NCBI GenBank assembly: GCA_016927325.1
Contig: JAFGMY010000102.1
Location: forward strand, 1 to 47,648
Length of the DNA stretch: 47,648 nt
From: Actinomycetota bacterium
GTDB taxonomy: Bacteria; Actinomycetota; Geothermincolia; Fen-727; Anoxymicrobiaceae
Direction of reading: 5' to 3'
Position numbers and translations under genes: made by a program. Positions 1 to 8,369 of the stretch are shown piece by piece (positions within the stretch are counted from its first letter, which is position 1; every line of letters begins with the position of its first letter). The notes beneath the pieces were generated by a model. It saw nothing but the letters and a program-made list of their open reading frames with translations, was not told where the DNA came from and ran no database searches.

Positions 1-1
1 A

Positions 2-661
2 AACCTGAACCTGAGGTTCGCCGGAGTCGGCTTGCTGCTGCTGTTGCTCGCCAGCACGGTTGTCGCGCCTTACTATACTGTTGTTCAGGACCCTTACAGC
101 ACTACCGAGATAGGAGGTGCAGTATTTGCCGGTGTCGATGCTTCGGTGTTGAGTGAATCGAAGGAAAAGAAGGCGGAGGAAAGAGACTATAAGGACTGGA
201 TGATACTTTTTGCCAACCATCCGGAGCTCTCGATATACAAGGGGCATAAAGCAAGGGTTATCGGGGAAGTACTTCTGGATAAGCGTCTCCCGGCCGGCTT
301 CTTCTTCCTGAGCTGGAAAGCTGTTACGCACTGTGAACATTGTGCAAAGCCGATTTCGCTTACATGCGAAGTTGTTGATGGCACAGAGGTTCCTGAGAAT
401 GGTGAATGGATTGAAGCTGTGGGAGAATTCGAGTTGGTGAAGATCGGCGCGCAGGACGTTCTGGTTCTCGAGGTGAGAGACTACAGCAAGGTGCCGGAGC
501 CGGACGATATGTTTCTGCGTTTGCATGGCGGGGCAGAGCCGGCTGCGGAACCTCTTAGTACCTGGAGTGGCTGGAATCCGGACCGGCGGCTGATGATAGC
601 ACGGCCGGGGCTGGTGGATGGCCCGTCTTCCGTGGATAGCCTGGTAAAGGTTGGGGAGTAG
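2..661 (+). CDS. Membrane-anchored OB-fold-like protein (DUF1980/TIGR03943-like C-terminus), 5' partial
   Basis: The reading frame is open to the left edge, so the true start may lie outside the window; a TTG at 32 is the first internal start but has no ribosome site. The visible part begins with a hydrophobic segment (GVGLLLLLLASTVVAP), then a charged linker, then a domain with KARVIGEVLL, a CEHC pair and WIEAVGEFEL. That pattern resembles the C-terminal domain of the DUF1980/TIGR03943 family, whose members have a Cys-Cys motif and partner membrane permeases. No enzyme motif is seen. The stop overlaps the start region of the ABC permease, so the two are probably cotranscribed. The family call is tentative; an unrelated lineage-specific membrane protein is the alternative. 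Confidence 0.5.
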   Translation, partial: NLNLRFAGVGLLLLLLASTVVAPYYTVVQDPYSTTEIGGAVFAGVDASVLSESKEKKAEERDYKDWMILFANHPELSIYKGHKARVIGEVLLDKRLPAGFFFLSWKAVTHCEHCAKPISLTCEVVDGTEVPENGEWIEAVGEFELVKIGAQDVLVLEVRDYSKVPEPDDMFLRLHGGAEPAAEPLSTWSGWNPDRRLMIARPGLVDGPSSVDSLVKVGE

Positions 662-1427
662 CTTGAAGAATATATGGGCAATTACTGAAGCCGTTCTGAA
701 GGATACCGTAAGGAAGAGACTTTTCCTTGCAGTGCTGTTGTTCGGCGCGGCGCTGTTGGGGCTGCTGCCGCTTATACCGTCTTTCAAACTGGGGCTCAGG
801 TGGCAGTTTCTTGTCGATATCTCCTTGAGCCTCACGTCGATTTTCGCGGTCGTGCTCGCCGTCATCCTCTCAGCCAACCAGGTCAGGGGTGAAGTTGACG
901 GCAGGACAATCTATAACGTCCTTTCCAAGCCCGTAAGCAGGCTGCAGTACCTTCTGGGCAAGTACCTGGGGATCCTGATCGCCCTGGCCCTGGTGCTCGC
1001 GGTGGTCGGAATGGAGATATCGCTTCTGGTGGTTTTCAAGTTCCACGTCTTTAAGCCCCAGGTTTTTGCAGGGGTGCTGACAGTATTCCTGGAAGCGTCG
1101 ATAATAGCCGCGTTCTGTCTTTCCGTTTCCACATTCACCACCGCGCCGATAGCGGTATTCTCGACAATCCTTTTTTATCTCTTATGTCATGACAACGTGA
1201 TAACAGGAGAGACTGTTCTGGGCGGAACCGGTGGGGGGCTGAAAGTTTTTGCCTGGGGTTTCGAGTACCTTATTCCGAACTTGAACAAGTTCAACCTGGC
1301 CGATGAAATCGGTTATGGTGCCGTCTTGACATTAAAAGGGATGATGGGTCTGGTTGGATACGCTTTTCTGTTTGTTGCGGTTCTGCTCTTCATAGGGTAT
1401 GGGGTATTCAGAAGGTACAACTTGTAA
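651..1427 (+). CDS. ABC-2 type transporter permease
   Basis: This is a 258-residue integral membrane protein with about six hydrophobic segments. It has the layout of ABC-2/NosY-like permeases: a short cytoplasmic N-terminus ending in VRKRLF, a paired-helix start, and a loop with GEVDGRTIYNVLSKPVSRLQYLLGK, which closely matches the family's 'E.GTI..lLskPvsR.e.llGK' coupling region. It would form the membrane pore of an exporter, but no ATPase gene is visible, so the ATP-binding partner is presumably upstream of the window. The start is either TTG 651 (preceded by AAAGG) or TTG 663 (preceded by GGGGAG). Both overlap or abut the preceding gene, implying coupling. The substrate is unknown. Confidence 0.8.
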   Translation: MGSSLKNIWAITEAVLKDTVRKRLFLAVLLFGAALLGLLPLIPSFKLGLRWQFLVDISLSLTSIFAVVLAVILSANQVRGEVDGRTIYNVLSKPVSRLQYLLGKYLGILIALALVLAVVGMEISLLVVFKFHVFKPQVFAGVLTVFLEASIIAAFCLSVSTFTTAPIAVFSTILFYLLCHDNVITGETVLGGTGGGLKVFAWGFEYLIPNLNKFNLADEIGYGAVLTLKGMMGLVGYAFLFVAVLLFIGYGVFRRYNL

Positions 1428-1463
1428 GCGGCGCGGGAGTCTTGTCCGGCATTAACCGGCCTT

Positions 1464-1877
1464 CTACTTGTATACATCCGACAGGTCTTTGAGCCTGGTT
1501 GTGGCTAGGTAGTCCCGCGCCCTGGAGTTTATTTCTTCCAGCATTCCGCCCATAATACAAACCCGGCTGCTGCATATCTTATCCGGGAACAGGCACTCCG
1601 AATCCCTGAACGGCCCTTCAAGGCATTCATATACCTCAAGCATCGTGGTTTTGTCACCTTTGCCCGCGAGCGTATAACCTCCCGCCGGCCCTCTTATAGA
1701 CTTGACGAGACCTGCTTTTGTGAGCCGCTGAAGTACTTTGGAAAGGTGCGCAGACGATACTTGAAGCTTCTCGGCCATGTCCGCGGTTGAAAGAACAAGG
1801 TTCTTTTCAGAGGCGAGCAGGACCATCGCGTGCAGTCCCAGCGACAAGGCTTCGGTGACTCTAATGAGATATGCCAA
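1464..1877 (-). CDS. Rrf2 family transcriptional regulator with Cys triad
   Basis: This is a 137-residue winged-helix regulator of the Rrf2/IscR/NsrR class. The N-terminal helix-turn-helix reads STADMAEKLQVSSAHLSKVLQRL and is followed by the wing VKSIRGPAGGYTLA, the family signature. Cysteines at C-x6-C-x4-C (CLFPDKICSSRVC) occupy the place where IscR and NsrR bind an Fe-S cluster, so redox or nitric-oxide sensing is likely, although the spacing is not identical to either. The start is TTG 1877, with GGAGG seven bases upstream and an in-frame TGA just before it. It converges with the ABC permease and stands alone upstream of the sortase pair. Its targets cannot be deduced here. Confidence 0.85.
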   Translation of the reverse strand: MAYLIRVTEALSLGLHAMVLLASEKNLVLSTADMAEKLQVSSAHLSKVLQRLTKAGLVKSIRGPAGGYTLAGKGDKTTMLEVYECLEGPFRDSECLFPDKICSSRVCIMGGMLEEINSRARDYLATTRLKDLSDVYK

Positions 1878-2004
1878 TCATGAACCTCCAGTCTGATTGT
1901 GTACAAGTGTCAATGGTACCATAATGCCGGTACATCATTATTAGACCGGGAGCAGGCTACCCATGTATGAAAATCGATTATCAGCTTTTCGGCGACCCCG
2001 GGTT

Positions 2005-2628
2005 CTACTTGTCCTGGACAAGATAACCGATTACGATAAGACGTTTGGAAGCGCTGTAAGGCGGGTCGCAGGCGGAAAGCGTCACCCTTGGTTCGCCTTC
2101 CTGGCTGAGGACTGAAGTATCGCCGGGGTCCACTTTGAGTTGTTTGGTTACTTCGTAAACGAATTTCCCGTCAATGGTCTCGACTATCACCTTATCCCCG
2201 GCTTTCAAAAGGTCGATATTCCTGAACGGCGCACCGTATGTCGTACGGTGCCCGGCTATTACCACGTTTCCGGTAAGGCCGGGATAGGCTGTGCCGGGGA
2301 CATGTCCAGGGCCGCGCTTGAGGTTCTCCTGATCGTCCGTCCCTTCCAGCTCCACAACGATGTAGTCGACATCGATTTCGGGAATAGTCAGATGGGCGAC
2401 TCCACCGTGCAGATCAGGAGGCTCGGTGTCCCGGTTGTTAATTGCCTTGCCCCAGTATTCCATCAGGTCCGATTGCGCACGGGACATGGACCTGTTGGTG
2501 TTATAAATATACAGGTAGACCCCGGCAAGCAGCGACGCGCCGATGAGGAAAAGTACGGCCCCCGCAATGAGCAGGGGCCGCCTTTTTCTATTTATAACGC
2601 GGGCTTCGTGCTTTCCTTTACTTCTCAC
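2005..2628 (-). CDS. Sortase (class E/D-like transpeptidase)
   Basis: This is a 207-residue membrane-anchored cysteine transpeptidase that would join LPxTG-type proteins to the cell wall. It has a basic N-terminus, one TM helix (about 19-42), and then the sortase barrel. The catalytic triad is visible: H127 in AGHRTTYG, C187 in TLSACDPP and R196 in SASKRL. The TLSxC followed by DPPxS resembles actinobacterial class E enzymes, though classes D and E are hard to separate by eye. The GTG start at 2628 lies inside the last codons of the upstream repeat protein (11-base overlap), so translation is coupled. That protein ends in LPYTG and is almost certainly this enzyme's substrate. Confidence 0.88.
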   Translation of the reverse strand: MRSKGKHEARVINRKRRPLLIAGAVLFLIGASLLAGVYLYIYNTNRSMSRAQSDLMEYWGKAINNRDTEPPDLHGGVAHLTIPEIDVDYIVVELEGTDDQENLKRGPGHVPGTAYPGLTGNVVIAGHRTTYGAPFRNIDLLKAGDKVIVETIDGKFVYEVTKQLKVDPGDTSVLSQEGEPRVTLSACDPPYSASKRLIVIGYLVQDK

Positions 2629-5600
2629 GCTTTCTTCTTCTGAACGTTTCGGTCGCCATGAAAAGCGGTCCGGCGGCCATCATTGAAAGAGCCATGATTA
2701 TCAGCAAGCCCAGGTTGTCTCCGGTGTATGGAAGCGAACTGGTCGTCGTTGTTGTGGCAGCCGGTGTGGCTTGTGCCAGCGGCGGAGTGTTCTGGACGGG
2801 CTGCTTGTAATCCAGCGCCGGTTTTTCAACCGTCACGGGAGCCGAGTCGCTGTCCTCCAGAATGGCGCCGTTTTCGTCGGCCGCGCTTACCGCCGCGTTG
2901 TTTTCGACTTCGCCTTCCTTCATTGCGACGAAGTAGACGGTTACGCTTACCGATTCTCCTGGATTAAGGCCTTTGCCGCCGCTTATGTCGGTCCAGGCGA
3001 TCTCGCCGTCGTCGACGTTATCGTCCGATTCCGGGCCGGCGAACTTGTAGCTCAGGTACTCCGTGTCGTAGGTATCCTTCAGGTTTACATTTGCCGGAAT
3101 GAAAGTGTTTCCGGTGTTGGTTACCTGTATATCGTAGGTGAAGGTGTCTCCAACCGTTACTTTGCCGTCGCTGTCATTGAGGGTTTTGGTGACCTCGACG
3201 CCTCCGAGTCCCACTTCTTTCTTGGGTATTATCACGAGGCTGTGGTCGTCTGAATCGGTGACCTCTTCTTCACAGCGTGTCATTCCGGTAACGGTGGCGG
3301 TATTCACCAGCGGGTTGGGGTCATCTTCCTGTACCGCATATACAGCCTGAAGGGTTTTCGACTCGCCGACGTCAAGAAAGTCGATCGTGCCGATGTCCCC
3401 TATCACATCGTCGGTCACCACGAGATCGATCAGCGGGGTGTCGCCGGTGTTTTTGACCTCGAACTCGTATGTGATTTCATCGCCGACAGTGGCTGACTCA
3501 GGTCCGGTTTTGATGATCTCGACTACCGGGTTCAGCACTTCCAGGCTGTGGTCGTCCGTGTCGGTGATTTCTTCCTGGCACGGCGTACATGCTGTAACGG
3601 TCGCGGTGTTCACCAGCGGATCGGGATCTTCACCGGTTATCGTATAGGTCGCTTCAAGTGTTGTGGACTCACCGGCGCCGAGCACTTCAATGGTGCCGAT
3701 ATCTCCGATTACATCGTCGGTTACGACCAGGTTGGTCAGATCGGTGTCACCGGTATTGGTTACCTTGAACTGGTAACCCACTTCGTGTCCTACGCAGGCC
3801 GACTCAGGGCCGGTCTTCTCGATCTCGACAGCCGGGTTCAGTATGTCGACCACGTGGTCGTCCTGCGCCGTCACCTTTCCGCAGCACAGTGAGCACGCGT
3901 TGACTGTCGCTGTATTCACCAGCGGATCGGGGTCTTCCATACCGACAACGTAGTCTACCTTGAAGCACATGGTCTGGCCCGGCCACAAGATAACGAGAGG
4001 ACAGAGCTTCTCTTTCCAGTCCAGAGTCGGGTCTTCGACAACAATGCCCATGAGCGGCATGTTTCCGGTGTTCTTTATCTTTATCCTGTAAGTAATCTTG
4101 TCACCCCTGCAGGCCGTTTCCGGGCCGTTCTTCTCGATTTCGATTACGGGGTTCTTGACCAGCAGTTTGTGAACGTCTCTGTCTTTGACCGTTCCGCAAC
4201 GGGACTCTCCAGTGACCATCGCGATGTTTGTGAGCAAGCAGGCATCTTCCGGCTTCACCTGGTAGTCGGCGGTGAAACAGAGTGTCTGGCAGGGTGCCAG
4301 TGTGCCGAGGTTCCTGGTGAGGTCGAGTTTTGGATCGGTCACGGTAACATCCGCGAGCGGAACGTTTCCGGTGTTCTTTACGATGAACTTATAAGTTATG
4401 GTATCACCGGCGCAAGCGGCGATCGGGCCGCACTTCTCTATGTCTATCGACGGTTTGCCGACCACCATCTTATGGCAGTCTGTGTCAGTGACCATCCCAC
4501 ACGGGGAACAGGCGGTTACGAGCGCCGTGTTCACTATCAGGCATGGGTCCCATGGCAATACCTTGTAACTTCTGGTGAATGTCTCGGAGCCGCCGGCGGG
4601 AATGGAGCCAAGGCACTTGATGAGGCCTATTCTCGCATCAGTTACCACCACGTTGCTGAGCGGTACGTCGCCGGTGTTGTTTACCGTGAACGTGTAGGTT
4701 ACGCAATCACCGACGCAGGCCGTTTCCGGGCCGCTCTTTATTATCTGAATGCCCGGCCTGGGCTTTATGATCTCAACTGTCCACTTGCTGTTGTCTTCAA
4801 CCGTCTCGCACCCGTACTTGCCTTTTACGGAAGCCTCATTATAAACCGGTCCGTTCTCACACGGGCCTGTCTTATAAGTTGCCGTAAAGGTGCTCACCCC
4901 GGCATCTCCGGCAGGGAGGGTCCCGAGGTACCTGGTCAGGTTGAGCTTCTTGTCTTTTACGGTTACATCGGCGAGCGGAACATTGCCGGTGTTGGTGACT
5001 GTGAATGTGTATGTAATTGTTTCGCCGGCCTTGACAGACCCCGGCCCGGTTTTCTCAAGGGAGATACCGGGGTCAGGCCTGAAGATGTCCACTGTCCAGC
5101 TTGCCTCGTCGGTTACCGGCAGTTCAGTGCAGTAGCCGATTGCGGAAGCGGTATTGGTAAGCGCATCGGGATCGCCCGGCTTCACCGTGTATGTCTTTGA
5201 GAAAGATGAGGCCTGGCCCGCCGTAAGTGATACGGGGCCGTAAATAACGCCGCCCAGCATAGCATCGGTTACGGTAACGTTGCTCAAGGGTGTGTCCCCG
5301 CTGTTGGTAACCGTGAAGTTGTAGGTGATGGTCTCGCCGACCGTCGCCGATGCCGGCCCGGTCTTGGCCAGGTCGATGTTCGGATTCACTTGCGGCGGCT
5401 GCTGATAGACGTTTATCCTGACTGTATGGCTGTCCGTCGCCCTTACAGTTCCGCAATCCCGGTCGTGGTTGTAATTACCGACGGCGGAAGCGGTGTTGTT
5501 GATGTTTCCGATCGCGCCTGCCGGGATTGTGTAGCTTTTGGTGAAGGATTGCTGGGCTCCCGGAGCCAGGCTTCCCACGGCATGCACCATTCTCAGCATC

Positions 5601-5821
5601 CCGTCGGACACCGAAACATTGGATAGCGCGATATCGCCGTTATTGGTGACCGTGAAGCTGTAGGTAATGGCCTCGCCAGCGTCCGCCGTATCGGGCCCTG
5701 TTTTTGACAGGCTTATACCTGGATTACAGGCCTGTGCCGGTGTAGCTGCCAGGACAGGCAGCAGTGATGACAGTAGCAGTGCCACCACCAGCAAAGAAAA
5801 CATCTTCTTTCTTGAACTCAT
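2618..5821 (-). CDS. LPXTG-anchored surface protein with nine DUF11-type repeats
   Basis: This is a 1067-residue secreted wall protein. It begins with a signal peptide ending near TPAQA, followed by eight clear copies of a roughly 95-residue repeat. Each repeat opens with a version of 'NPxIxIEKTGPExAxVGDxITYxFxVxNTGDxPLxxVxVxD', typical of DUF11/TIGR01451 beta-sandwich repeats, and a ninth divergent copy starts at LGGVEVTKTLND. The C-terminus is a complete sorting signal: LPYTG at 1030-1034, a hydrophobic helix and RRRKREK. Several central repeats (4-7) carry extra cysteines, such as TACVGDCVTY and TACSPCG, which is unusual for the family. The start ATG 5821 has AAGGGGGA upstream. The role is probably a structural stalk or adhesin. 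Confidence 0.9.
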   Translation of the reverse strand: MSSRKKMFSLLVVALLLSSLLPVLAATPAQACNPGISLSKTGPDTADAGEAITYSFTVTNNGDIALSNVSVSDGMLRMVHAVGSLAPGAQQSFTKSYTIPAGAIGNINNTASAVGNYNHDRDCGTVRATDSHTVRINVYQQPPQVNPNIDLAKTGPASATVGETITYNFTVTNSGDTPLSNVTVTDAMLGGVIYGPVSLTAGQASSFSKTYTVKPGDPDALTNTASAIGYCTELPVTDEASWTVDIFRPDPGISLEKTGPGSVKAGETITYTFTVTNTGNVPLADVTVKDKKLNLTRYLGTLPAGDAGVSTFTATYKTGPCENGPVYNEASVKGKYGCETVEDNSKWTVEIIKPRPGIQIIKSGPETACVGDCVTYTFTVNNTGDVPLSNVVVTDARIGLIKCLGSIPAGGSETFTRSYKVLPWDPCLIVNTALVTACSPCGMVTDTDCHKMVVGKPSIDIEKCGPIAACAGDTITYKFIVKNTGNVPLADVTVTDPKLDLTRNLGTLAPCQTLCFTADYQVKPEDACLLTNIAMVTGESRCGTVKDRDVHKLLVKNPVIEIEKNGPETACRGDKITYRIKIKNTGNMPLMGIVVEDPTLDWKEKLCPLVILWPGQTMCFKVDYVVGMEDPDPLVNTATVNACSLCCGKVTAQDDHVVDILNPAVEIEKTGPESACVGHEVGYQFKVTNTGDTDLTNLVVTDDVIGDIGTIEVLGAGESTTLEATYTITGEDPDPLVNTATVTACTPCQEEITDTDDHSLEVLNPVVEIIKTGPESATVGDEITYEFEVKNTGDTPLIDLVVTDDVIGDIGTIDFLDVGESKTLQAVYAVQEDDPNPLVNTATVTGMTRCEEEVTDSDDHSLVIIPKKEVGLGGVEVTKTLNDSDGKVTVGDTFTYDIQVTNTGNTFIPANVNLKDTYDTEYLSYKFAGPESDDNVDDGEIAWTDISGGKGLNPGESVSVTVYFVAMKEGEVENNAAVSAADENGAILEDSDSAPVTVEKPALDYKQPVQNTPPLAQATPAATTTTTSSLPYTGDNLGLLIIMALSMMAAGPLFMATETFRRRKREK

Positions 5822-6660
5822 ATTTCCCCCTTGTACTCAGTTCTTTCCTGGGCTTCTTTATTAAGTAATGCTGATCGTTTTGTCCGCAACTGTTGGAATA
5901 ATTTGGACCTGGGCTGGGATTGTCAACAAAAAAACCAGCCTCTCGGCCGGTCGGTTTCACCACTGGCTCCACGGGAAATCAGGTGACCATCTAAGAAATT
6001 CCCGCTTCAGCGCCCCCGGTTTCAGTATCAGGGTATGCATCAACTTCAGGACATACCTTTACGTAACTATTTTTCTATTCCAGCCGGATACTTACCCCCT
6101 CCGAGGTAATTCATTGCGAACAAACCGTTTTCCCCCAGAGCTTGTGCAATGTTTAATAACGGATACTATAACAAAATGTTGGAAAAATCAAGCGGTGGCC
6201 TTGATATGAAACGGTTTTATTGTTGCTTTAAGCAACACGGAAATCCGTCTGGACAGCTTCTGATAATGAAATAGTCTCATAAATATTTGTCAGGATACGG
6301 ACACCGGCAAAATGTTGAACCATATCAAGTAAGTACCATGTCGCCGGACAGACCCCGAAGCGGAAGCAGCGCTGATGGCAGAAAAGAAATAAGCTAAGGC
6401 AACGGTAACTTACAGAAAGCCCGGCTCTTCAGCCGAGGATTGCCATTTTCCGCACCGGATTACTATGAAGTCCCCAGTTATATCCGGATATCGCGGAAGA
6501 GAAAGTACCAGCTATTTCAACCCTGGATTACCCGCGCCTGGCGGCAGGGTTTCGCTGGATCGGATAGAAGTAAGAATTTGACAAGGGGTTTCTAAAGGGT
6601 TCCAGGGTCGTCCCACTGTCTGGAACCGGGAGACCATGACGCGGCGGCACAAGGAGACCA
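5822..6660. other. Gene-free 840-base interval
   Basis: The interval separates the divergent wall-protein and pilB genes. An open frame at 5868-6209 has no ribosome site or family-like pattern and is probably chance. Two small hairpins are visible: GTTGC..GCAAC near 6222-6236 and CGGCT-CTTC-AGCCG near 6428-6441. Neither is followed by a T-run. No riboswitch consensus that I know fits; I looked specifically for the c-di-GMP-I core because a pilus gene follows. The last 25 bases hold the AAGGAG ribosome site of pilB. The length suggests a long leader or regulatory region. Confidence 0.4.
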
Positions 6661-8349
6661 ATGAGTGAATCACGGGATAGCGGCCTCGGGACGGTTCTGG
6701 TTGAAAAAGGTCTTTTATCGGAAGAGCAACTCGAAAAAGCTTTTAAACTTCAGAAAAGGGACGGCATGCGGCTTAAAGACGCGGTTGTGCGCCTTGGTTA
6801 CGCCACCGGCGAGCAGTTGATTGACTTCATAAGCGAGAACGCTGACATGTCCTATGTCAAGCTTACCGTCGACATGATCGATCCGGAAGCGGCCCGCCTG
6901 ATACCGGAGAAAGTGGCACGCGAATACAACGTCATACCTATAACGGTCATTGCCGACATACTTACGATCGCGGTGAGTTCGCCTTTTGATTTATCGTCGC
7001 TTGACGTGACGACTTTCGCGTCTGGCTACTCACTGGAACCCGTCCTTTCGGACGAAGAAGACATTACGAGAGCGATCAACCACTTTTTCGAGGAAAGCAG
7101 GACCGGTGACGGGCTCCTCGCCGGGGAGGAAGACGGTATTGAGTACATGCGAAAGCATGAGGACGAGAAATCAACGATCAATATCTCCGCGGGAGAAAAA
7201 CCGATAGTACGGCTGGTGAACATCCTTTTGATAAAGGCGATCAAGGAAGGGGCAAGCGACATACATGTTGAGCCGAGGACAGATGATGTCCGGGTAAGGT
7301 ACCGTATCGACGGGAGCCTGAAGGTCGCGAAGGTGCTGCCGATAGAGGTCCACAACCCCCTTCTTTCGCGGATAAAAGTACTGTGTGAACTGGATATCTC
7401 CGAGAGGAGGAAGCCGCAGGACGGGCGGTTCTTTGCCAGGTATAGAGGATCTTTCGTTGATTTCAGGGTCGCTACTTCTCCCACTATATACGGTGAATCC
7501 GTTATTCTCCGGATACTCGATCAGTCGAAGGCCTATATAAGGCTCGAGCATCTGGGGTTCGATCCCGCCGACTACCAGAGGGTAATGGACGCGCTTGCCG
7601 AACCTCATGGATTCATACTGGTTACAGGCCCTACCGGCAGTGGCAAAACGACGACTCTGTACGCCGCCATTAACGAGATATACAGCGATAAGAAGAAGAT
7701 AATCACAATTGAGGATCCGGTTGAGTACCGCCTGGAGAACATCAGCCAGATTCCCGTGGATGCCAAGATCGGGTTGACCTTCTCTTCCATCCTGCGTTCG
7801 GTCCTCCGCCAGGATCCTGATATTATCATGGTAGGTGAGATCAGGGACGGCGAAACAGCCCAGATAGCGGTCCAGGCCGCTCTTACAGGACACATGCTGT
7901 TGAGCACCCTGCATACCACAGGGGCGCCGGAGACGCTGCCCAGGCTGGTGGACATGGGCGTGGAGCCTTTTTATGTCCGCGAGGTGGTGCGGTTGATAAT
8001 CGCGCAGAGGCTCGTCAGGAAGCTGTGTAAGCGCTGCAGGGAACCTTATGTTCCCCAGGAGGATGAGCTGATGGAAACGGGTTTGCCTCCGGACGGCCGG
8101 TATACGTTTTACCACCCGGTAGGTTGTGACTTTTGCGGCAACAGCGGGTACAGGGGCCGCAGCGCGGTTTTCGAAGTCATGAGGATTAACGAAGATATCA
8201 AAGCGTTGCTGACTATGGAGATATCTCCGCTTGAAGTGAGAAAGAAAGCGGTCGAGGACGGCATGAGGACGTTCTGGCAGAACGCGGTCTCCAGGGTGTT
8301 GTCAGGCGAGACGTCCGTTGGCGAGATTCTCGGCAAGATACCTCGCTGA
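6661..8349 (+). CDS. pilB: Type IV pilus assembly ATPase PilB/GspE
   Basis: This is a 562-residue hexameric motor ATPase that powers pilus extension or type II-like secretion at the inner membrane. The N-terminal 120 residues form an MshEN-type domain (LGTVLVEKGLLSEEQLEKA, then LKDAVVRLGYATGEQL); MshEN domains can bind c-di-GMP, but the arginine that normally precedes the first LG is a glycine here. Next come the N2 core, Walker A GPTGSGKT at 323-330, the Asp box, Walker B IIMVGEIRDGETA and the His box LLSTLHTTGA. The zinc-binding tetracysteine is intact (C456, C459, C489, C492). AAGGAG precedes ATG 6661. A pseudopilin-like gene follows, but no pilC, pilT or pilM genes are here, so the pilus locus is split. 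Confidence 0.93.
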   Translation: MSESRDSGLGTVLVEKGLLSEEQLEKAFKLQKRDGMRLKDAVVRLGYATGEQLIDFISENADMSYVKLTVDMIDPEAARLIPEKVAREYNVIPITVIADILTIAVSSPFDLSSLDVTTFASGYSLEPVLSDEEDITRAINHFFEESRTGDGLLAGEEDGIEYMRKHEDEKSTINISAGEKPIVRLVNILLIKAIKEGASDIHVEPRTDDVRVRYRIDGSLKVAKVLPIEVHNPLLSRIKVLCELDISERRKPQDGRFFARYRGSFVDFRVATSPTIYGESVILRILDQSKAYIRLEHLGFDPADYQRVMDALAEPHGFILVTGPTGSGKTTTLYAAINEIYSDKKKIITIEDPVEYRLENISQIPVDAKIGLTFSSILRSVLRQDPDIIMVGEIRDGETAQIAVQAALTGHMLLSTLHTTGAPETLPRLVDMGVEPFYVREVVRLIIAQRLVRKLCKRCREPYVPQEDELMETGLPPDGRYTFYHPVGCDFCGNSGYRGRSAVFEVMRINEDIKALLTMEISPLEVRKKAVEDGMRTFWQNAVSRVLSGETSVGEILGKIPR

Positions 8350-8369
8350 CCGCTGGAAAGGGAGTTCAG

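Noticed and set aside
4169-5200. 343-residue plus-strand frame inside the wall protein gene
   Set aside because: It is a shadow of the repeat gene on the other strand; the repeats produce open antisense frames. No ribosome site or signal is present.
5868-6209. 113-residue frame upstream of pilB
   Set aside because: No ribosome site, uneven composition and no recognisable pattern.
6300-6470. c-di-GMP-I riboswitch before pilB
   Set aside because: The conserved GGCAAACC, GGGACGCAAAGCC and GGUAGC core elements are not present on either strand; only unrelated hairpins were found.
7171-8115. 314-residue minus-strand frame across pilB
   Set aside because: It is antisense to a strongly conserved ATPase and has no plausible domain.
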